From Rickettsiella endosymbiont of Rhagonycha lignosa (GTDB lineage Bacteria; Pseudomonadota; Gammaproteobacteria; Diplorickettsiales; Diplorickettsiaceae), in NCBI RefSeq assembly GCF_964031165.1, contig NZ_OZ035011.1:347001-411000 (forward strand): a stretch of 64,000 bases of DNA, in the 5' to 3' direction. The position numbers and the translations under genes were made by a program. The notes beneath the pieces are model-generated. The model was not told the origin of the DNA. It did not search any database and saw only the letters and a program-made list of their open reading frames with translations. This document shows positions 36,922 through 46,309 of the stretch, piece by piece. How positions within the stretch are numbered: position 1 is the stretch's first letter; the number at the start of each line of letters is the position of its first letter.

Positions 36922-38167
36922 AACGTAAAGCCTCCGCAGGAAGTGTGCGTGCGGCTTTTAATGCCGGATAGATGGTGGCTAATAAACTCATACCTAAAGC
37001 GGCGATACAAATATGAATAATATCGGCTGTTTCAATCTTGGAAGGTAATTTATCCACAAAAAAGTAGACGTTAGACGCAAGAATTTGTACATGAAAGACA
37101 TGTTCGATAAAGCTTAAGATGTTACTGACTTGGGAAGCTAATGCAATTCCACCGATTAAACCCAGAAATGTGCCACTAAAACCTATCACACAGCCTTGTA
37201 CCATAAAAATACTTAAAATCGTACCAGGAGTTGCACCCAAAGTACGCAAAATCGCAATATCAGACTGCTTATCAGTAACAACCATCATTAATGATGAAAC
37301 TAAATTAAACGCCGAGATGGCAATTAATAAGAGTAAAATAAAAAACATCATTCTTTTTTCTAAAGAAATAGCATACATCAAACTACCAAACGTACTAGTC
37401 CAATCCCTTACCATATAAGTAGGGGGTAAAGTTTTAATAAGTACATTCGAAACAGTCGGTGCCGCATATAGATCATTCAACTTCAAACGCAAGCCAGTGA
37501 CACCTTGACCTAATTGAAACAATGTTTGTGCATCTTTTAGAGCGATGTAAGCCATGCTGCTTTCAAATCCGAAACTGCGTCCGACACGAAAAATTCCACT
37601 GACGGTAAAGGTTTTAAAGCGCGGAATAATACCGACCGGTGTTAAGCTAACGCTGGGTGTGATGACATTGACTTTATCACCGATTTGAATACCCAAATCT
37701 AAAGCTAATTCTTCGCCTAGCACAATGTTATAGTGACCGGGTTCTAAATTGAAATTACCTTCTACTATTTTGTGCGGTACTTCAGAAACATTTTTTTCTA
37801 ATTCAGGTAACACACCACTGATCATAATCGGATGCGGTTGTCCTTGATCGACTAACATCCCTTGTCCAGAGACATAGGGGGCGCTGGCGATAACGTCCGT
37901 TTGATGAGAAACTTTTTGTGCTAATGAATTAATTTGCGTTAATGGCTGTCCGTTCGTCGCCGTGATAGCAACTTGAGTTGCCATGTCAAAGATGCGGTCG
38001 CGGATCGCATTATCAAAACCATTCATCACCGATAAGACTGTGATCAGTACCATCACCCCGAGGGCGATACCAATCATCGAAGTCAAAGAAATAAAGGAAA
38101 TGAAATGGTTGCGTTTTTTTGCACGTGTATAACGCAAACCAATATATAAAGCGATGGGACGAAACAC
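36914..38167 (-). CDS. Lipoprotein-releasing system permease LolC/LolE family
   Basis: 417 residues. The N-terminus has the family start [20 protein letters not shown], one membrane segment, a large periplasmic domain, and three C-terminal membrane segments with [10 protein letters not shown]. Only one permease gene precedes lolD. The complex may therefore be a homodimeric LolF-like type, unless a second permease is coded elsewhere. Confidence 0.94.
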   Translation of the reverse strand: MFRPIALYIGLRYTRAKKRNHFISFISLTSMIGIALGVMVLITVLSVMNGFDNAIRDRIFDMATQVAITATNGQPLTQINSLAQKVSHQTDVIASAPYVSGQGMLVDQGQPHPIMISGVLPELEKNVSEVPHKIVEGNFNLEPGHYNIVLGEELALDLGIQIGDKVNVITPSVSLTPVGIIPRFKTFTVSGIFRVGRSFGFESSMAYIALKDAQTLFQLGQGVTGLRLKLNDLYAAPTVSNVLIKTLPPTYMVRDWTSTFGSLMYAISLEKRMMFFILLLLIAISAFNLVSSLMMVVTDKQSDIAILRTLGATPGTILSIFMVQGCVIGFSGTFLGLIGGIALASQVSNILSFIEHVFHVQILASNVYFFVDKLPSKIETADIIHICIAALGMSLLATIYPALKAARTLPAEALRYE

Positions 38168-38250
38168 ACTAAGACCCTATTAATGTTGTTAAGGTAATAT
38201 ACCACTCGCTGGAAAGATTGCGAATTTTTATGCCCAGAATACGGAGCTAG

Positions 38251-39066
38251 TTAATTTCCTGGTGTCGTTTCAGCCGGTTCGCCCATAGCCACGATGGCAT
38301 GAAAACCACCATCGACATGAACAATTTCACCGGTAATGCCCGAAGCCATATCAGAACACAGAAAAGCTGCGGTATTTCCGACTTGCTCGATAGTGGTATT
38401 TTTGCGTAACGGCGTAACTGCTGCATTATAAGCTAAAATTTTTCGAAAACCGGAAATGCCTGAAGCCGCTAGGGTACGAATCGGCCCAGCCGATATGGCA
38501 TTCACACGGATATGTTTTGGACCTAAACTATTCGCCAGATAACGGACATTAGCCTCTAAACTTGCTTTGGCTAAACCCATAATATTATAGTTTTGCAAGG
38601 CTTTTTCGGATCCCAGATAACTAAGTGTAAGGATAGCGCCGCCGTTGGTTTGATCTTTCATCATCGGAAATGCTGCTTTTGCTAGGGCAGCTAAACTAAA
38701 GCTACTGATATCATGTGCAATTCTAAAACCTTCACGGTTAACATGTTCGAGATAATCACCTTGTAATTGGTCGGCAGGGGCGTAAGCCACTGAATGAACC
38801 AAGATATCCAAACCATCCCAACTGACATTCAGCTGTTTAAAAAGTTCAGTAATATCTTCATCGCGACTGACATCACAAGGAATGACGATGTCCGAGTTAA
38901 AATCCCTACTCGCCATTTTAGCGACACGCTCTTTAAGTTTTTCACCTTGATAAGCAAATGCCAGTTGCGCTCCTTCACGGTGCATGGCTTCAGCGATTCC
39001 GTAAGCAATCGATCGATCACTGGCTAAACCAACAATTAACGCACGTTTATTATCTAGCAGACCCAT
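38251..39066 (-). CDS. fabI: Enoyl-[acyl-carrier-protein] reductase (NADH)
   Basis: 271 residues. FabI catalyses the last reduction of each fatty-acid elongation cycle. The N-terminus [16 protein letters not shown] is the FabI cofactor motif. The catalytic Tyr/Lys arrangement is visible in L-S-Y-L-G-S-E-K…[11 protein letters not shown], and [13 protein letters not shown] follows. Its start overlaps the end of udk by 17 bases, implying coupled translation. Confidence 0.97.
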   Translation of the reverse strand: MGLLDNKRALIVGLASDRSIAYGIAEAMHREGAQLAFAYQGEKLKERVAKMASRDFNSDIVIPCDVSRDEDITELFKQLNVSWDGLDILVHSVAYAPADQLQGDYLEHVNREGFRIAHDISSFSLAALAKAAFPMMKDQTNGGAILTLSYLGSEKALQNYNIMGLAKASLEANVRYLANSLGPKHIRVNAISAGPIRTLAASGISGFRKILAYNAAVTPLRKNTTIEQVGNTAAFLCSDMASGITGEIVHVDGGFHAIVAMGEPAETTPGN

Positions 39067-39733
39067 GATTTTCCTCTTTGCTTTTATTACTAAAATTATT
39101 TAATAATTCGCGAATTTTGGCTTTGATAAGTTCAATAGCAATCCGATTTTCGCCACCGCGTGGCACAATGATATCAGCATAATGTTTAGAAGGCTCGATG
39201 AATTGGGAAAACATCGGCCGCACTGTTTGTTGATATTGCGTTAACACCGCTTCAATTTCCCTACCACGTTCAACGACGTCCCGTTTAATGCGACGAATTA
39301 AACAAATATCTAATGGAGTATCCATATAAATGCGGATATCCATGAGTTCCCTTAAGTCAATTTCAGCAAACAGTAAAATGCCTTCTAAAACAATAATATT
39401 ATGTGGGCCGAGGCGTCGCGTTTGTTGCTCACGAATATGCAAGGTGTGGTTATAAATAGGAATTTCTACTGATTCACCTGCTTGCAGTTGCTTAAGATGC
39501 TCAATGAGTAAGTTGTGATCGAAGGCATCCGGATGGTCATAATTGTTTTGTATACGCTTTTCAAAAGCGATGCTACTGTTATCCTTATAATAGGAGTCTT
39601 CAGAAATGACAGCGACTTGTTCGGATCCCAGTTCTTTGACAATAGTGTGTGCCAATAAACTTTTACCTGAAGCAGAAGCTCCAGCAATACCGATAATGAT
39701 ACAGCGCTGCGTCATACAAGCCTTAGTATTCAA
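39050..39733 (-). CDS. udk: Uridine kinase
   Basis: 227 residues. It phosphorylates uridine and cytidine in pyrimidine salvage. The P-loop is G-A-S-A-S-G-K-S, followed by [26 protein letters not shown] and I-V-L-E-G-I-L-L-F, all Udk hallmarks, and [12 protein letters not shown]. It precedes fabI in the same unit. The spacer 39734-39894 to divergent ccmF should hold both promoters. Confidence 0.95.
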   Translation of the reverse strand: MNTKACMTQRCIIIGIAGASASGKSLLAHTIVKELGSEQVAVISEDSYYKDNSSIAFEKRIQNNYDHPDAFDHNLLIEHLKQLQAGESVEIPIYNHTLHIREQQTRRLGPHNIIVLEGILLFAEIDLRELMDIRIYMDTPLDICLIRRIKRDVVERGREIEAVLTQYQQTVRPMFSQFIEPSKHYADIIVPRGGENRIAIELIKAKIRELLNNFSNKSKEENHGSAR

Positions 39734-39894
39734 TAAATGCTGGTAAGTTAGCAGTTTTTGATAAAAAGGTAAATGGCATTAATAATATAAATCCTTGGGC
39801 AAACGTTTCTTGAATAATTTTATTATATTAAATTAAAGTTATGTGTAAAAATAAAAAAATCTAATCTATATCAATAAAACAAAGGAAGTTTTCT

Positions 39895-41799
39895 GTGACA
39901 TTTTCCTACGCACTATTGCTCGGCGCTTTTTTTTTAGCACTCTTGCAATGCGGTGTTCCTTTAGCGGGTCTTTATTTCCAACGTCTGAAATGGCTTAAAT
40001 GGGTTAAGCCGCTTACTTGGTCGCACTTTATATTGGTTGCGTTGGCTATTCTAAGTTTAGCGTATGCGTTTTTAGTGAATGATTTTTCTTTTGCCTATGT
40101 CGCGCAGAATTCAAATTTGCATTTGCCGTGGTTTTACCGTGTGTGTGCAGTATGGGGCGGACATGAAGGGTCGATATTGTTATGGATGTTTATCTTAAAT
40201 CTATGGACAATTGCCGTTCTTATTTTAGAACAATCCATGCAACTGGCTTTATTAGCACGAATCATAGCAGTATTGGGATTTATTAGTGCGGGTTTTCTAT
40301 TATTTCTGTTAACACTTTCAAATCCATTTAGTTTAGGCGCAGAAAGTGTGCTGGATGGACGTGATCTGAATCCCTTGCTACAAGATCCAGGTTTAATTAT
40401 TCATCCTCCTTTACTTTATATGGGCTATGTCGGTTTTTCAGTCAGTTTTTCTTTTGCAGTAGCCGCCTTATTAAGCGGCCGTTTTGATAAAGAATGGGCA
40501 AAACGCATGCGACCTTGGACTTTGGCGGCTTGGTGTTTTTTGACCTGGGGAATTGTATCGGGTAGTTGGTGGGCATACCGCGTATTAGGGTGGGGAGGTT
40601 GGTGGTTTTGGGATCCGGTAGAAAACGCATCACTATTACCTTGGCTTGCCGGCACGGCATTAATTCATTCCTTATTAGTGGTCGAAAAACAAGAAATATT
40701 AAAAACTTGGGTGATATTGCTCGCCATATTAAGCTTTGCTTTGAGTTTAATTGGTACGTTTATCGTACGTTCCGGTATTTTAATTTCGGTGCATGCTTTC
40801 GCCGTTGATCCGTGGCGAGGTGTGTTTATGCTAGGTTTATTAGTGCTAGTGATAGGCACGGCATTGTGTATTTATGCTTACAAGATCCACAATTTTAAAC
40901 AACCCCTTGCACAAATTAGCTTACTCTCGCGCACCATGCTGTTAATTGTGAATAATGTTTTACTCAGTGTAGTGATCTTTACCGTGTTACTGGGCACATT
41001 GTATCCCTTGATCATTGAAGTATTAGGTTTGGGCAAGCTTTCCGTGGGTGCACCGTATTTCAATCTGGTGTTTGCACCGTTTGCTATTTTATTATTATTT
41101 TTTATGGGTTTATCCTATTTAATTCCATGGAAGCAAGAAGTTCGCGGCGATGTTTTAAGAAAAATAGTCAGTATCCTACTTATTTCCTTCAGTTTGAGCT
41201 TTAGTTTAATTATTTTGTTTAGTAAAGAATTGCACTGGCAAGTGCTGATAGGTTTGAGCTTAGCTTTATGGATCCTATTAAATACTTTTCAACTGCTCAG
41301 AACATCATTTAAAAAAAAATTAAGCTTAAAAAATATTTTTAAAACACAAGGTGCTATGTTAGTCGCGCATGCAGGTGTTGCTATTCTAGCGATAGGCATC
41401 ATTTTAAGCAGTTACTATAGTCTGGAGCGTAATGTGCGAATGCGTGTCGGCGATAATTTGTCCTTAAGCGGTTATTACTTCAGGTTACAACAGGTGTATG
41501 CCTTACAAGGACCTAACTACACTGGCGCAGTGGCCAATATCCAAGTGAATCACCAAAACAATGAATTTCTACGACCACAATTACGTTATTATCCCATAAC
41601 CGATGTCATGATCAGCAAACCCGCTATCGCAGTAGGTGTTTGGCGTGATTTATATGTGTCTTTAGCCGAACCCATTGGCAAACAGACCTGGGCCTTGCGG
41701 TTTTATTACAAACCTTTTGTGCGTTGGATCTGGATAGGTGGACTCTGCATGATGCTCGGCGGTATATGGGCCATTCTTTCTCGACGTTACGCAAAGTGA
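39895..41799 (+). CDS. ccmF: Cytochrome c-type biogenesis protein CcmF
   Basis: 634 residues, about 14 membrane segments. CcmF with CcmH forms the haem lyase that attaches haem to apocytochrome c. Hallmarks are V-W-G-G-H-E-G-S and the tryptophan-rich W-G-W-G-G-W-W-F-W-D-P-V-E-N-A-S motif. The start is GTG at 39895 with AAGGAAG upstream. It heads ccmF-ccmG-ccmH, about 9.4 kb away from ccmABC. Confidence 0.96.
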   Translation: MTFSYALLLGAFFLALLQCGVPLAGLYFQRLKWLKWVKPLTWSHFILVALAILSLAYAFLVNDFSFAYVAQNSNLHLPWFYRVCAVWGGHEGSILLWMFILNLWTIAVLILEQSMQLALLARIIAVLGFISAGFLLFLLTLSNPFSLGAESVLDGRDLNPLLQDPGLIIHPPLLYMGYVGFSVSFSFAVAALLSGRFDKEWAKRMRPWTLAAWCFLTWGIVSGSWWAYRVLGWGGWWFWDPVENASLLPWLAGTALIHSLLVVEKQEILKTWVILLAILSFALSLIGTFIVRSGILISVHAFAVDPWRGVFMLGLLVLVIGTALCIYAYKIHNFKQPLAQISLLSRTMLLIVNNVLLSVVIFTVLLGTLYPLIIEVLGLGKLSVGAPYFNLVFAPFAILLLFFMGLSYLIPWKQEVRGDVLRKIVSILLISFSLSFSLIILFSKELHWQVLIGLSLALWILLNTFQLLRTSFKKKLSLKNIFKTQGAMLVAHAGVAILAIGIILSSYYSLERNVRMRVGDNLSLSGYYFRLQQVYALQGPNYTGAVANIQVNHQNNEFLRPQLRYYPITDVMISKPAIAVGVWRDLYVSLAEPIGKQTWALRFYYKPFVRWIWIGGLCMMLGGIWAILSRRYAK

Positions 41800-41811
41800 A
41801 GCGCTGATCCG

Positions 41812-42342
41812 ATGCGTTATCTTATTCCATTGCTGATTTTGCTTATCATGGTGTTTTTCCTATGGCGAGGTTTAGAAAAAGATCCCAATCTATTGCCATC
41901 ACCCTTAATCAATCAAGCTATTCCAGAATTTTCAGCACATGATTTATTAAAAAATCATGCAATACTCAGAAAAAAAATATTTTTACAGCATTGGACATTA
42001 TTAATTGCATGGTCAAGCTGGTGTTTAACCTGTACCGAAGAACAATCTTTTTTGTTAAAGTTGCAGAAAAGCCATTTCATTCCAATTTATGGTTTAAACT
42101 ACCGTGATAAATTAAACCAAGCAAAATTATGGTTAAAAAAACAAGGGAATCCGTTCCAAAAAATTATTTTTGATCCGCAAGGCTTGTTCGCTATTGATTT
42201 GGGAGTTTACGGCGTGCCAGAAAGTTATTTAATTGATCCACAAGGCATTATTCGTTATAAGCAGGTCGGACCATTAACGGCATCGATTTGGCTAGAGAAC
42301 ATGGCAACCTTCATCAAACAAGCCAATAAAAATCCTAATTAG
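41812..42342 (+). CDS. ccmG: Thiol:disulfide interchange protein CcmG/DsbE
   Basis: 176 residues. CcmG is the membrane-anchored thioredoxin-like protein that keeps the apocytochrome CxxCH cysteines reduced. One N-terminal anchor is followed by W-S-S-W-C-L-T-C (redox pair) and Y-G-V-P-E-S-Y-L-I-D-P-Q-G (cis-Pro region). CLTC replaces the more usual CPTC. It lies 12 bases after ccmF. Confidence 0.94.
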   Translation: MRYLIPLLILLIMVFFLWRGLEKDPNLLPSPLINQAIPEFSAHDLLKNHAILRKKIFLQHWTLLIAWSSWCLTCTEEQSFLLKLQKSHFIPIYGLNYRDKLNQAKLWLKKQGNPFQKIIFDPQGLFAIDLGVYGVPESYLIDPQGIIRYKQVGPLTASIWLENMATFIKQANKNPN

Positions 42343-42357
42343 ATTAACCCCTACATT

Positions 42358-42804
42358 ATGCTACGACACGTAAAAAAAAATTTAAAAAACTTCAGTTTAA
42401 GCAAGTTACTTTGCCTGGCCATATTTTTCTCTCCGTTGTTGGCTGCAGCATCACCTGACCTGTATGTCTTTGCTTCCGCACAGAAAAGAGAACAATTTGC
42501 AGAAATCATTGATGAAATGCGCTGTCTGGTTTGTCAAAATCAAAATTTAGCCGATTCAAATGCACCACTTGCTCAAGATTTGCGTCTAGTTATTTATCGA
42601 CGTATTAAAAATAGCGAATCACCTACGGAAATAAAAAAATATTTAATTAGTCGTTATGGCAATTTTATTTCATTTAGACCCGTTTTTTCGCGTTTAACTT
42701 ATTGCTTATGGTTAAGTCCGTTTATTTTATTATTAGTTATTTTTCTCATTTTTTTACTCAAGGCAAAGAAATTCGATACGCAATTTAGCAATGGCTTAAA
42801 ATAA
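42358..42804 (+). CDS. ccmH: Cytochrome c-type biogenesis protein CcmH
   Basis: 148 residues. CcmH presents apocytochrome to CcmF. A signal-like N-terminus is followed by M-R-C-L-V-C-Q-N-Q-N-L-A-D-S-N-A (LRCxxC redox motif) and one C-terminal membrane segment. No CcmI-type TPR extension or separate ccmI gene follows. Confidence 0.95.
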   Translation: MLRHVKKNLKNFSLSKLLCLAIFFSPLLAAASPDLYVFASAQKREQFAEIIDEMRCLVCQNQNLADSNAPLAQDLRLVIYRRIKNSESPTEIKKYLISRYGNFISFRPVFSRLTYCLWLSPFILLLVIFLIFLLKAKKFDTQFSNGLK

Positions 42805-42911
42805 TTTTACTGCACTTTTAGACAGCTACCATTTTATGTAAAATTTCCGCATAATTATTTTTTAATAAAAATTATTATTTTAAAAATTAATTGGGTTTTT
42901 AAGGGATAAAC

Positions 42912-43505
42912 ATGGAATCTGAACAAAAACATACCATAGCAACAGTCACTATTAGCAAACGCGCCTTGTTAGTCGAAGACTATGTTCCTTGCCAGAAAAT
43001 AATGACCTATTATTTACAGCAACTCGATTATGAAGTAGAGCTGGCCGCAGATGGTAATACCGCGATACAACGTGTGCATAGCAAGGTCTATGATTTAATT
43101 GTCGAAGATTTAGGTTTAAGTGGTGCATCCGGTAAGGAAGTGATACAAAATGTCCGTAGCAGCACACTGAATGTGGGTACGCCCTTATTGGTCTGGAGTG
43201 CGTATGTCAATAGAAATGACGAAGAAAAATATCTGGCTTGGGGAGCTGACGGGGTATTAATCAAGGTTTGCCAAGTCAAAGAGTTAAAAAAAGCCATAGA
43301 AAGATGTTTTTTGAAAACCCGATTTCATAGAAAATTTTATTATCAATTACAAAATTTTAAAAAGAAATGGGAACACTTTTTAAATGAAGCTGAAACATTA
43401 AAAGATAGTGAATGTATTAATAAATTTAAATTTACATTATATGAAGCACTACAAACCATAGAAGAACATCAACATTGGCTGGATTTAAGTAGAAATGAAA
43501 AGTAA
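42912..43505 (+). CDS. Response-regulator receiver protein with helical C-terminal extension
   Basis: 197 residues. The receiver domain (about 15-130) has the acidic pair in L-L-V-E-D-Y, the acceptor Asp in L-I-V-E-D-L-G-L-S-G and Lys in V-L-I-K-V-C, although the usual K-P is K-V. The Thr/Ser position reads W-S-A-Y. The last 65 residues are helical and charged with no DNA-binding motif I can name. GGG-A at 42902-42906 precedes the ATG. It lies between ccmH and the signalling cluster, with no cognate kinase adjacent; the hybrid kinases downstream may feed it. Confidence 0.82.
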   Translation: MESEQKHTIATVTISKRALLVEDYVPCQKIMTYYLQQLDYEVELAADGNTAIQRVHSKVYDLIVEDLGLSGASGKEVIQNVRSSTLNVGTPLLVWSAYVNRNDEEKYLAWGADGVLIKVCQVKELKKAIERCFLKTRFHRKFYYQLQNFKKKWEHFLNEAETLKDSECINKFKFTLYEALQTIEEHQHWLDLSRNEK

Positions 43506-43633
43506 ATAGAGATTTAAAAAATGGAATTTGTTCATGATTCTAATAAGTTAGATAAATTTTTAGATTTGTTGTGCTTAGGGTTAAGTTTTTCAAGGTAACA
43601 AATACTCCAAAAAATAGCTACATTCTTCTGTCA

Positions 43634-43822
43634 TCATCCTCTAATCTTTTTGTTCAAAAAGCCAAGGACAGATTTAAAACAAGATAAATGAATTTTGTTT
43701 TTTAAAAAATTTTTGACAAGAAATAAGGTTTTATTCCGTTGACCTTCTTGAAAACCAATGTCAAAGCCTCTTTTGTAACCTTCTAAGTAAGCTAACTGTT
43801 CAAATCGATTGTTATTGTGCAT
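43634..43822 (-). pseudogene. Fragment resembling the C-terminal tail of Rpn/PD-(D/E)XK transposase-family proteins
   Basis: 62 residues: Y-L-E-G-Y-K-R-G-F-D-I-G-F-Q-E-G-Q-R followed by L-F-L-V-K-N-F-L-K-N. The regular G-x-x-x-G-x-x-x-G pattern with a following L-V-K-N-L-L helix is typical of the tails of Rpn-type recombination-promoting nucleases. The catalytic domain is missing. It overlaps the next fragment in another frame, so this is decay rather than an intact gene. Confidence 0.4.
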
Positions 43823-43980
43823 AATTTTTCTTCTATTTGTTTTTCTAAGTTTAATTCTAGTTCAGATGAACCTGTGACTGATTTAACCAAAGATAAGATG
43901 GCACAGTGTTGTAATAAATTTCGAGCAATTAATAAAATTCCTTCTTCACGACCCTTTTTCAATCCAACATGCAGAATCAT
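43792..43980 (-). pseudogene. Second Rpn/PD-(D/E)XK tail fragment
   Basis: 62 residues: G-L-K-K-G-R-E-E-G-I-L-L-I-A-R-N-L-L-Q followed by L-V-K-S-V-T-G-S-S-E-L-E-L. This is the classic C-terminal end of Rpn-family proteins (…GREEG…iArnLL…vtgls…eI). An in-frame stop lies just upstream of the ATG, so the N-terminal nuclease domain is gone. It lies upstream of the other fragment on the same strand, perhaps from two tandem copies. Confidence 0.45.
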
Positions 43981-44276
43981 GCTAAGCGCTTACTGATGGT
44001 TCAGACATTGTTATTCTTTCCCCTATTATCTCTTTGCAGCAAGGATTTTAACCAATGATTGTCTGAAAAGATAAATAATTATCTTTTGATAGTTTTTTTA
44101 AATTTCGAACAAACTTTTTAATAAAAAATTTATATAATAAAACAAAAAATCTTTTAAGATTATATTTTTTAATTTTAGTATATAATATTTTGAAAAGAAA
44201 AATATTTTAAATATTATTATGCCTTAAAAATAATTTAAAAAATTTTACAGTATTAAATAAATTACATGAACAATAA

Positions 44277-44402
44277 AAGCAATATAAAAGAGAATTATCT
44301 AAAAGTTTTTTAGAATTTTTGGATAACTTACCGTTGAATAAGCGTATCGAACAAATGGAGTCGCTATTGCATGAGGCAGAACACAGAAATCTACCGGAGC
44401 GT
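44277..44402 (+). pseudogene. Truncated 5' copy of a LuxR/PAS regulator gene
   Basis: Translated from 44277 it reads K-Q-Y-K-R-E-L-S-K-S-F-L-E-F-L-D-N-L-P, then N-K-R-I-E-Q-M-E-S-L-L. The regulator at 47958 has F-K-Q-E-L-S-K-T-F-L-E-Y-L-D-G-L-P, then H-K-R-I-E-Q-I-Q-S-L-L, and both continue to R-N-L-P. Similarity ends at about 44402, before the HTH. A stop at 44274 and the lack of a start mark it as a remnant. It lies directly upstream of the LuxI-like gene, so a regulator once sat beside the synthase. Confidence 0.75.
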
Positions 44403-44461
44403 TGTTTCCATATAATTATAAGTTTATTATATCCTTTTTACTTTTAAAAAATAATAATAAT

Positions 44462-45100
44462 ATGCGATTGTTTACTAGCATTATAGAAGATCCATACACT
44501 CTTGAAAAAGCAAAGACATTACTTTATGAATATTACATAGAAAAACTAAAGTGGGTTATACATACTGATAATTATTCTGGAATTAAAATTAAAAAAACAT
44601 ACCAACAAAAAAAGTTTGTTGATGATTATGATGATTATTCTATTTGGTTTTCGGTTACTAACGAAAATAACAATGTGCTTGCGTGTGCTAGGCTTTGTAA
44701 AGAAGATACCAGAGGACTATTAGAAATTGAACGTTATACCGAAGCAAAACAACTGCTTCGTCCTATATTAAATTCAAAAAAACAACTTAATTTAATTGAA
44801 TTAAATAGAGAAGCAATTTTACCAGATAATCCTGAGAATAAAGTTGCTAGTTTAGTCTTGTTAAAGTTTATTTTTAACTACTGCCTAACACATAACTATT
44901 CTGTTTTAACTACCACTAATATTCCAGAATGGCTAACACTGTATAATTCTTTACCCTTTATAAGATTATTTCATTGTCAGTTTAGATATGTAGAGACAGA
45001 CCCAAATCCAGTTGAAGTCTATTTTATAAAAAATAGAAACTTAAATAATATTTTAAGTAAAATCAATTTTTATCTGGAAAATGATAATTTTTTTAGCTAA
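44462..45100 (+). CDS. LuxI-like N-acyl amino acid / autoinducer synthase (GNAT fold)
   Basis: 212 residues from the ATG at 44462. The order of conserved features matches acyl-homoserine lactone synthases and related N-acyl amino acid synthases: L-L-Y-E-Y-Y-I-E-K-L-K-W (Trp31), an acidic D-D-Y-D-D-Y (54-59), A-C-A-R-L (Arg77) and I-E-L-N-R-E-A-I (Glu113 and Arg116, spaced as in the LuxI ExxR). It lacks the canonical first Arg of the family. Product and acyl donor are unknown. No strong Shine-Dalgarno is seen; the frame opens at 44402, but that part overlaps the regulator remnant. It is followed by the SAHH-like gene after 116 bases. Confidence 0.65.
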   Translation: MRLFTSIIEDPYTLEKAKTLLYEYYIEKLKWVIHTDNYSGIKIKKTYQQKKFVDDYDDYSIWFSVTNENNNVLACARLCKEDTRGLLEIERYTEAKQLLRPILNSKKQLNLIELNREAILPDNPENKVASLVLLKFIFNYCLTHNYSVLTTTNIPEWLTLYNSLPFIRLFHCQFRYVETDPNPVEVYFIKNRNLNNILSKINFYLENDNFFS

Positions 45101-45216
45101 AAAATTAGCTAAGGTTTCAGAGATAGTTTAAATAAAATAGAAAACTGCCAAATTAATTAACTATGTCCATTAAAAAATAAAACTTCAAGTCATTTGGGGG
45201 GAGTAACTAATATAAT

Positions 45217-46290
45217 ATGATTAATTTTAGGGCTTTTGAATCAGTACGTAAGAGATACACTAAAAATTGCATACCATTTTTGTATGAATTACGTAATTTT
45301 GTCCAAGATAATAAAATATATCACGGATTAAAAATACTTCATAATACACCCCTAACTATTGAAGCTGTACTTAAGATAGAAATTCTTTTACTAGGGGGTG
45401 CAGAAGTTACAGCAAGCTGTATTAGTAGTTTGCCCCCAAGCCCAGATGCGATAGATATATTAAAAAGTGCAGGTGTTGAAGTTCAAATAGAACATGTGTT
45501 CAAAAAAATGTATGATTTCCACTTGGATTGCTGTGGAGAACTGCTTAATATCGGCCCACCTTTGATTGGTGCAATAGAGTTGACCCAAACTGGAAGTACA
45601 TTGTATAAAAAAGCAAATTGTCTTTATCCTATTGTTTCTGTTGATGATTCCGTACTCAAATTATTGGAAACAATATTAGGAACAGGAGATGGATTTCTTA
45701 GAGCTCTAACTTACAATTCTAGTCATGATATTTACGATAAAAAATTTGTATTGTTTGGATTTGGAAAAGTGGGTAGAGGCATAGCACACTCATTGATGAA
45801 GTTCACTGACAGAATTGTAGCAATTGATATAAATAAAAAGTCTAAGGAAATGGCCTTGAAATGTGGAATTAAATATATAGATGGCACAAATAAGAAAATA
45901 ATTGCTAAGGAACTAAGCGATAGCTCTTTTGTAGTTTGTGCAACTGGCGTAAAAAACTTAATGACAAATTTTTATTCATTTAATAAGTTTAATTTTAACA
46001 AAGCAATTTTAATTAACATGGGTGCATATGATGAATACGGAGATAATTTTGATAAAAATGAGGTTCTATTTGACAAAAAACCTTTCAATTTTTCTATCTC
46101 AGAACCGACGGGCATGAAGTATTTAGATCCAATTTTTTATGCACATAATCTAGGAATTGAACTAATTCTAGCTAAAAGAATAGGCCTCGGGTACAATGCT
46201 TTTCCAGATGAAATAGCTAGAAGGATATTAAAAAAATGGTCTATTATTTATCACGAAGAATTTTCTAAAATAGAAGAATTTTTTTATTAA
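45217..46290 (+). CDS. Divergent S-adenosylhomocysteine-hydrolase-like NAD-binding protein
   Basis: 357 residues, against about 430 for true SAHH. The fold pattern fits: I-L-H-N-T-P-L-T-I-E-A-V (His42), L-L-G-G-A-E-V, Asp104, Glu121, S-V-D-D-S-V-L-K (Lys148) and the Rossmann motif G-F-G-K-V-G-R-G (181-188). By the usual alignment the catalytic Asp-Asn pair and the Cys after that Lys (KSKFDN…C in human SAHH) are replaced (K-L-L-E-T-I…G). It may bind a nucleoside/NAD but is probably not a normal SAHH. A G-rich GGGGGGAG lies 14 bases before the ATG, an unusually long gap. It sits between the synthase and a hybrid kinase. Confidence 0.7.
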   Translation: MINFRAFESVRKRYTKNCIPFLYELRNFVQDNKIYHGLKILHNTPLTIEAVLKIEILLLGGAEVTASCISSLPPSPDAIDILKSAGVEVQIEHVFKKMYDFHLDCCGELLNIGPPLIGAIELTQTGSTLYKKANCLYPIVSVDDSVLKLLETILGTGDGFLRALTYNSSHDIYDKKFVLFGFGKVGRGIAHSLMKFTDRIVAIDINKKSKEMALKCGIKYIDGTNKKIIAKELSDSSFVVCATGVKNLMTNFYSFNKFNFNKAILINMGAYDEYGDNFDKNEVLFDKKPFNFSISEPTGMKYLDPIFYAHNLGIELILAKRIGLGYNAFPDEIARRILKKWSIIYHEEFSKIEEFFY

Positions 46291-46309
46291 ATTTTAATAG
46301 AGAATATTA

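Larger units (their letters stand above)
43506..44276. other. Degenerate AT-rich region between receiver gene and signalling cluster
   Basis: Apart from the two small Rpn-tail-like frames on the minus strand, about 44000-44270 is very AT-rich with no coding signal. It probably contains the promoter of the signalling cluster, but I cannot point to one. Confidence 0.4.

Noticed and set aside
43520-43600. Short 25-codon plus-strand frame after the receiver gene
   Set aside because: Too short, no Shine-Dalgarno, no conserved pattern.
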